This document shows, in pieces, positions 57,435 through 64,000 of a stretch of 64,000 nt of DNA. Origin of the DNA: Thozetella sp. PMI_491 (Eukaryota; Ascomycota; Sordariomycetes; Chaetosphaeriales; Chaetosphaeriaceae); the NCBI GenBank assembly GCA_021432635.1, contig MU270028.1, positions 730,420 to 794,419 of the forward strand. The letters are read 5' to 3'. The position numbers were made by a program, and so were the translations under genes. Every line of letters begins with the position of its first letter. The stretch's first letter is position 1. A model generated the notes under the pieces. It did no database searches and was not told the origin of the DNA. It was given only the letters and a program-made list of their open reading frames with translations.

Positions 57435-58351
57435 GAATGGGCACCCCGCAGTATCCTGGCGTTTTGCCGCGCCTTCCCACCTTCTGATCTCGCTCCCTGT
57501 TTCCGACAAACTCGGATGAGCGAGCCTCCGCCCTAGCCTACACCCTAGTCCTGGAAAGATTGTTAGCTTAGCAAAGTTGCGGCTCCGCTGGCACGGCCGA
57601 TTGGTGAAGTCGCCAATCAAGTTTAGAAATGGCTCCGTCGTTTGTTCTGTCCACGACTTCAGAAAGAGTCTAGTATTGTATTGCTTACTCATCTGGCACT
57701 AAACCAATACATTTGTTCTTTGGTGACAGGATCAGAGTGTACATCGGGAGAAACACCCTGTCCGTGGCGACCCACAAAGCCGATTTTTTACCGCCGAATC
57801 TCGTCTCCTAGTGCATCCCCTCGTCAAAGGCTCCAAGAAGGGTTATAGACGCCACAGACTCGATTGAAAGGGGCTAAGTGCATGTTTCGTCAGAAGCGAA
57901 GGGTCACCCAAATTTGAATTGACCAATAGCATTTACGACTCTGTCTCCACTGCATCAGCATCAGCATCAGCATCATCATCATCATTCGCATCATTAGTAT
58001 TCCGTATCAATAGAAGCTGCAGTAGCTTTGTGGCAATAGGCGTTTGCGAAAAGCCATCAGGCCTTGGCCGGCAGGAGCGCGTGCGGAGATACTCAATCCT
58101 CCGTCTCAGAATGGAGGAGATAATACAGGCGTATATCCGAGGGCGTGAAGTATAAATCAATCCGAAAGCCGTCGAGAAAATATCGTGTTGCGCAACCAAC
58201 CCTCAAGGCTTTTTTCTCTTTTCATACCATCTTCTCTACCAGAACACTTCCTTGAAGCAACCAATCGACGTTGACTGAGTTTTTATAAGCACAACATTAG
58301 ATCGACCCAAGGACACGACCTTTCTGCATTTCCGATCGCCAGTCCGTCAAA
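57435..58351. other. divergent intergenic region
   Basis: This is a 0.9-kb gap between the bZIP gene and SDR gene 2. A short ATC/CAT triplet run (GCATCAGCATCAGCATCATC) lies near 57955-57985. No gene was seen. Confidence 0.45.
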
Positions 58352-59524
58352 ATGTCTGCCGCACAGCAAATTATAGCAAACTCTGCCGCTGGGAGCAACA
58401 AGGCGCCCTCTTTCGAGGCGGATGATATTGCTAAAAAGTTCCACGATCAAATGGTCGGCAAGACAGGTTAGGGTTGCCCCAGTCCGGTGACAGCGAGCAT
58501 CTCTGACAAAATATTCCCTAAGTTGTCATAACCGGTGTCTCCCCCAATAGTCTCGGTGCCGAGTTTGCCAGAGTGGTGGCTGGGCACAACCCGAAGCTCC
58601 TGGTGCTCGCCTCGCGCAGCTTGGGAAGCATTACCCAGGTGATCAATGCCATCCGACCTACGGCCTCGCCTGACGCAAACATCCAAGCTCTAGAGCTCGA
58701 CCTAGCCAGCCAGGAGTCCGTACGTTCAGCCGCTGCCAAGCTCCAGAGTCTAACTCCGGTGATCGATGTACTTGTCAACAATGCCGGAGTCATGATGCTT
58801 CCTGAGTACAAGACTACGCCCGAGGGCATCGAGATGCATCTGGGTATCAACCACATCGGCCACTTCCTATTCACGAACCTCCTAGTGCCTACGCTTCTGG
58901 CCTCAACTGCCGGACCTCGGGTTTTGAACGTCACTTCTGCCGGTGGTCGGACTGCTGGAGTGCGGTTCGATGATTGGAACTTCAGTGACGGCAAGACTTA
59001 CGAGCCCTTCCCTGCTTACGCACAGTCCAAAACGGCCAACCTTCTGTTCACATCCGAGTTGGCCAAGAGGCTGGGGCCCAAAGGGTTGTTGTCTTTTGGA
59101 GTTGATCCTGGCCGTAAGCGAAATAAACTCTCTTGACTTGCGCCCGATTCACTACGCTAACAAATTTGGTTGAAGTGGTTATAACGACCTCAATCGCCCG
59201 AGAAGTTCCGTTCGAGGTCGCCGTTGCACAGGGCTTCCTGCTTCCTGACGGCTCTGCGAACCCTGACCTCCCAGTGAACACTCAGTCTCAGGCTGGTGCT
59301 AGCTACGTCGAAGCTGCCTACGACCCCGCCCTCAAAGGTATGGGATAGCCCTCCTGTTACGATCAGAAAAGTGCTAACGTGGTTTTGCACCAGACCATAA
59401 TGGCGGGACCATCACTTCCTGCGTTGTCGACACTACCTTGCAGGGCCATGCGACAGATGCAGAGAGCGCGAAGAAGCTCTGGGACTTGAGCGAGGAACTC
59501 GTCAAACAAAAGTTCCAGCATTGA
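58352..59524 (+). CDS. short-chain dehydrogenase/reductase (extended NAD-binding type)
   Basis: Four exons (58352-58466, 58523-59113, 59176-59337, 59394-59524) encode about 332 residues. The Rossmann start is VVITGVSPNSLGAEFARVVA. Further landmarks are DVLVNNAGVMMLP (NNAG), NVTSAGGRTAGVRF and the catalytic YAQSK. The C-terminal half (DPGLVITTSIAREVPFEVAV) is typical of the retinol dehydrogenase/WW-oxidoreductase-like branch, which is about 320 residues long, so the length fits. The third exon follows a GTAAGC donor and a TTGAAG acceptor, which restores DPGLVITTS. It probably reduces or oxidises a small alcohol or ketone with NADP(H). The function is not tied to a neighbour. Confidence 0.9.
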
Positions 59525-59708
59525 GTTACGATATTGTGAGAAAGGATAGGTCATCCATTAAATCTATATTATACATCAATAACCGATATCCCCTGTGATT
59601 CAGATGACCGTGTCTGAGGTAGTTGAAGGTCTGCAACATGTTGACGGTAAGGCCGACTAGAGAAGGCCCCGATAGCATTGAATACACCGACATAAGTCCT
59701 ATGCCCGC
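59525..59708. other. convergent intergenic gap
   Basis: This short gap lies between SDR gene 2 and the secreted protein gene. Nothing recognised. Confidence 0.4.
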
Positions 59709-62183
59709 TCATATATCGGGAAGCGTATCGAGGTAATCATACCACAGGTCCAGGCCTTGTTCGTCCGCTACTGAAAACAGGCTGGGTGAGAAGTAGCCCT
59801 TTCGCGTGACCGCTCCGACTACCACTGCATTAGACGACTCCGTGACGACGTCTGTAGCAATCTTCTGAATTGCAATCTGTTTGGTAGCTGCAATACCTTG
59901 CCTGACCCTGGCAACCGCCGCTAACCGGTAGTTCTCCCACCGAGCGTCGATGTCCTTGAAGTAATGAGGGACCCATTTATCGTAGGCATCGGCGAACTTG
60001 ATGCCGGCAGCGGCCCCTATCTGTCCTTGCGCCGTAGCAGAGGCGATCGCGGCATCTAGCTCCACGTAGAAACTCCTCATGCGGTTGGATACCCTGTGAA
60101 AAATGGCGACGATGTCTGCGTGGCGCAGGTACTGATATAAGTTGGATGAGATAGCCAACTCTCTCAACTCATCTTGCCACAAGGGATAGTTGCTGACGCG
60201 ATTGTAAGCCGCCCACTGGGCCTTCTTGGAATTGATGTCCGTTTGCAGGTACACCATCTCGTCTGCCGCCCAGCCGCCCGAGAACTGTGCCATCAGATAT
60301 TCCACTGCTGCTCGTTGGGCAAACTTAATAGTCGACGGCCACTTGTTCGTGTCTTGGAATACCGGCTTGAAAATCCGACTACAGAACAGGCTATAATCCG
60401 GCTGGGCGGCTCCTTTAGCCGTACTCGCTGCCCTTATCACGGGGTCGTTTTCGACTGCCCACTGGAGAAAGATGTCTGCAAGCTGCAGCTCGTAAACATG
60501 CTCAGTAGCGAACGTGTCCGTGGCTCGGAGATTTGCCTTGTTGGTTATCACTTCGAGCTGGAGATTCATGGGCTTGCAGGTCTTCTCCGGGCTTTTCCAC
60601 TGAAATGTGAAGTATGCGCTGTAGGGATTGACCGGATTGGGATTCGTGACGGTCTTCGCGTGCCACGACTCGTAGTCCGGCGCGTCGAAGGGCAGGTTGC
60701 AAATGTTGACCGTTCTGTCAGCCCGTGCTTGGATACGGTTTTCGGGATGCTGCTGAGCGCGGGCGAATGCAGCCGCTGTTGCTGTGGCGTGGCGCTTTTC
60801 CGCCTCCTGACACACCTGGCACGGTGTACAGGTAGCGCTGGAGGAGGTGCTTTGGGATGTAGTGGTGCTAGACGTGGTGGAGGTGGAGGTGGTCGTCCGC
60901 TTTGCCGTTGTGGTCTTCTTGCTTCGTTCTTTCTTTACCTTTTCTTGGGACGCTGGTTTGACGCGTTAGTCGCGGGCCTCCGGATTACTTGTCGGGAATC
61001 CCCGGTTTGAGTAACTCACAGCTTACAGATTCCATTGCCGCGGTTACTGCCGCGGTAGTCGCTGCAGTCACCGCAGCCGCAGCAGCAGCCACAGCAACAG
61101 CCGCTTCGGTGAGAGACTGAACAAGTTCGGTCGTAGCAGCCTTGATCGATTCATCGACCGCCTGGTCGAGGGCGGATTTGGCACCTAGGAAAAGGATTAT
61201 TCAGTCAGTCTTCTTTAAGCTTTACTCTGTCGCTCGCCGTGGCTGAATACACTAGGGGCGAATGCGACAACTAAAGGATTGGTGTTTGAGGGTCGAGGGG
61301 GATGTAGAAGAACCATACTCTTAATAGCCTCATTGAGGAGGTCTTCTAGTACCCCTGCCAGGCCAGTGGATGGACTGCTCTCAAACTTCTTCCCAGCATC
61401 TTCTGCGCTCTGCACATCACGATCGGATTTATCTTCCGCCGAGGAACCGTCGTCCGGAGGAGGATTGGGTGGAGCCGTGGTGGTCGACAATGTGCTGGTA
61501 GTCTTTTTACTTGTAGTAGATGTAGTAGAGGTGATGGTTTTTGTGCTGGTGGTCGAGGTAGTGGTAAGTTTCGTGCTGCTAGTTTTTGTGCTAGTAGTTG
61601 AAGTAGTGGTAGGTTTCGGGCTGGTGGTTGAGGTCTTCGTAGATTTCGAGCTCGAGCTCGTTTTGGTGCTCTGGATAGTAGTATATGGAGCACCGCTATT
61701 CCCATTGATTCCGTCGTTTTGGACGGCGAGAATGCGAACCCAGCAGTTGTCGTTTAACGAATGAGTGCCGCAATATGAGCACTTGTCATACACTGACTGT
61801 AGCCTGCAGGTTACTGCCCATCAGCGTCTCGTAATATTCGGAGAGTTTCCATGGATACCGGCTATCCAGATGGCCGGCTAAGAATGCAAGAATGAAACAT
61901 ACCCCTTCTGGATCTCGATGCCCTGAATATCAAGAAACGTGCCGGCAGAATTACAGTTGAACTGTGCGTGACACTCGACGTTCCCGTCCACCACCTCATA
62001 GGTTGCTGCGCTCTTGTAGCGTCCCAAATCGACAAAGTTGTTCAGTGCTTTCTGGCACGCTGCTTTCGCGCTCGCACCACTACAATCTGGCATTTCCAGG
62101 CAGTCCGTGGCGCCGCTTGGATTCCATGTTTGCGCCGAGATTAGAACGACCTGCGTCGTCAACGCGAGAGATAGAGCTCGCAT
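59709..62183 (-). CDS. large secreted Thr/Ser-rich modular protein, unknown function
   Basis: Four exons are proposed (62183-61903, 61803-61253, 61184-61020, 60952-59709), giving about 745 residues. MRALSLALTTQVVLISAQTW is a signal peptide. A Cys-bearing globular head follows: ATDCLEMPDCSGASAKAACQ, then GLQSVYDKCSYCGTHSLNDN, CWVRIL. Two low-complexity Ser/Thr/Lys linkers (SSSKSTKTSTTSPKPTTTST and TTTSTSTTSSTTTSQSTSSS) flank an Ala-rich helix (EAAVAVAAAAAVTAATTAAV). The linkers should be heavily O-glycosylated. The last exon starts with a CTPCQVCQ motif and then encodes a 370-residue globular region (LQLADIFLQWAVENDPVIRA, YLMAQFSGGWAADEMVYLQ) that I do not recognise. It is likely a cell-wall or extracellular protein. 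No catalytic motif is visible. Confidence 0.72.
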
Positions 62184-63460
62184 GCTTGTGGTTGGGAAAA
62201 TAGACTAGGAAAGTTGAAGGTGAGTAAGGTACGCTGTCTCGGCCTGGCAGAGATATTAGGAAGGAACAAAGCAAATATATCTGATGATATGCGCATTAAA
62301 GGGGTCTGAAGATCTTGGGCTTATTCATTAGTATTCTGCCTTTGGTCTGGAATCTGACAAGACGCTAGGTGTGGCTGCGATGTGGTCATGCCGGGGCAAG
62401 TACGAATGGGTTATTAGCGAGTTAAAAAAGAGATCCTGTATAGGATTGTGCTGACACGCTTGAACATGTAGTTGCCTGATTGGCTTCCAAAATAGAGGTT
62501 GGTATCCATTGGGACTCATTTCTGATCTGTATAATAACGTTGTTGTTCCATGTAATTGACCCAGTTTAGCGAATACGATTGTTGTCTTCGCCATTTGGGG
62601 AACATAAATGCCGTGAATTACCGAATCGGATTTTGGCTGGCCACTAGGCAAAGATGACGTGCCTAGCAAAAATTCTCTCGGTTACTTGCGCCCCGCCAGT
62701 TAGCGAGTGGCTTAGTGTGGCGGATGTGTTGCAATTACTAAGGTGTCCTAAACCGGGCATATTTCTGCGAGTACGGAGGATTCAGCTGTATCACATGTTG
62801 GACAATATAGATTGTGCCTTCTACGTTTTATCCATGGGGCGAAAGTTTCAAGGCTTGACGAGCGAAAGATGTGTAGAAGGCACAAGGTTCCAGCGTAGCA
62901 TGTCGCCGCAGCTAAGGCTGTTGCAAGGGCAAGTCGGTCCGAAGGGAGCAACCCAGACGACACAGTCTTATTACCTAACTTGTTGCTATCAAAAAGAATT
63001 TCTAGCTTTAGCTCCAACTGTAATTTTTATCGCTTGATCGTCTACTCCTTGCCTGTCTTTGGCACAATCAAGGCTGTCACGCCTGCTGTCGGTGAAACCA
63101 CTGAAGTCGTTTTCAGTGTTGCTTGAGAGCCAATGCTCGAGATTTTTGTTGAAGGGTTTTTTGTCAAGAAGCTTTCTAGTGTTTTATTTCAGAATAGCGA
63201 GGCTGCGAATACTGTCAACGACAACATAGACAACGGCCAGTGAATAGTTGTTTATGACTTCAGCTGCAATGAGATGCCCGGTTTACGGAACAACTCGACG
63301 GTATCTCTAGGACCCTAATCAAGCTGCATAGTATTTCTATCATAAGGCGAATCACGGATCAGAGAGGACTAGTTAAAAGAATATACTGAGAAGGCCATTC
63401 TATTTATCAATGTGGCCCTCGACCATGTCAAATCGACCATTGTTTCGACATCCGCGGGGG
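62184..63460. other. intergenic region
   Basis: No gene with a recognisable product. The region is moderately AT-rich. Confidence 0.4.
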
Positions 63461-63660
63461 TTTAAATATTGCAGTGAAGGAGCACAATCAAGCATGGAAC
63501 TTGTGCTGGCTCCCCATTCCGTAGAGTGGAAAGATTTGGGAGTGGAGGGACCGGGAGGGGTTAAATATTGCAGTGAAGGTAGGGAACTTGTGCGCTCCGC
63601 CTCCAATAGGGTAGGAAGATTTGGGAGGGGGTTAGAGGCGGGACTCACTCCTAGTTGGAA
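63461..63660. repeat. two-copy imperfect tandem repeat (about 99-bp period)
   Basis: TTAAATATTGCAGTGAAGG appears at 63462 and again at 63561. GGAACTTGTGC and GGAAGATTTGGGAG-like blocks repeat in the same order in both units. The two units differ by small indels. No coding role is likely. Confidence 0.65.
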
Positions 63661-64000
63661 GGTCGACGCTATCGACGAGTCGCTTGCACGAGCCGAGGCA
63701 TTTAAATGGACTGTAGGTGAAGAGAAGACCAGCGACGCATGTAGCACTTTATAACCTCGTGGATTGGGTTTTATTATAAAAGCATGCTAATTTATCCTCC
63801 AACGGCCATGAGGCAGCCCCTACCAATTCAGGTTATTCAGCTCGCCGTGTGCTATTCTCTAGCTCACTACTGGCAGTATAGATGCCTGGGCTGCACCCGA
63901 ACCCGAGTGCGATAAGGACGACCGTCAGAATGTCAAAGAGGTGGTACATTCATGCCGTGAATAACAGCGGCGACAGGAGCGCTAAGCCAAGGATAATAAG
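63661..64000. other. window edge, no gene seen
   Basis: Short open frames are present but without motifs. Nothing is called. Confidence 0.4.

Noticed and set aside
63410-63754. Plus-strand open frame of 114 codons
   Set aside because: It covers the tandem repeat and repeats the same words (KYCSEG); no family pattern is seen.

Overview
This window looks like the genome of a filamentous ascomycete, most likely a Pezizomycotina of the Sordariomycetes/Leotiomycetes type. Most genes are split by short (about 48-100 bp) introns. Zn2Cys6 and bZIP regulators, a HeLo-like N-domain, a HET remnant, a cytochrome-b2 lactate dehydrogenase and OPT transporters are all typical of that group. AT-rich islands carry transposon and gene remnants with C-to-T style decay resembling repeat-induced point mutation (RIP). 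No rRNA, tRNA or CRISPR array was recognised. Gene models were spliced by eye, so exon borders are proposals.

Left part (0.3-10.5 kb): a gene on the minus strand joins a HeLo-like N-terminal domain (the kind found on fungal NLR/STAND proteins) to a Rho-type GTPase. Next comes a tight group that looks like one catabolic unit: a Zn2Cys6 regulator (3.3-5.8 kb), a 3-dehydroshikimate-dehydratase-like TIM barrel (5.9-6.9), a short-chain dehydrogenase (7.3-8.2) and a quinate-permease-like MFS transporter (8.7-10.5). The last two are divergent from a shared promoter region. Together they suggest uptake and breakdown of a quinate/shikimate-like compound.

Middle left (11-25 kb): a decay zone. It holds a disrupted Cys-rich secreted protein gene, a broken HET gene, a RIP-damaged HMT1-type ABC transporter fragment, a LINE ORF1 remnant, a solo LTR with a perfect target duplication, and two copies of a 320-bp dispersed repeat. 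Between these lie a divergent protein kinase gene (14.35-16.0 kb) and a CorA-like membrane protein gene (17.8-20.0 kb).

Centre (25-46 kb): a second Zn2Cys6 regulator, a conserved fungal protein with a charged tail, a 716-bp MITE-like element, then two oligopeptide transporters (29.8-32.7 and 39.3-41.8 kb) that bracket an HsbA-like secreted protein and an L-lactate dehydrogenase (cytochrome b2). A cytochrome P450 with an unusual I-helix follows (43.8-45.7 kb).

Right part (47-64 kb): a regulator whose zinc cluster lacks its sixth cysteine, a glutathione S-transferase, a SnoaL-like protein, a broken enoyl-CoA hydratase gene, a GNAT acetyltransferase, a bZIP/DUF3425-type regulator, a second short-chain dehydrogenase and a large secreted Thr/Ser-rich protein. 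Three genes in the window need a GC-AG intron to keep their conserved reading frames.
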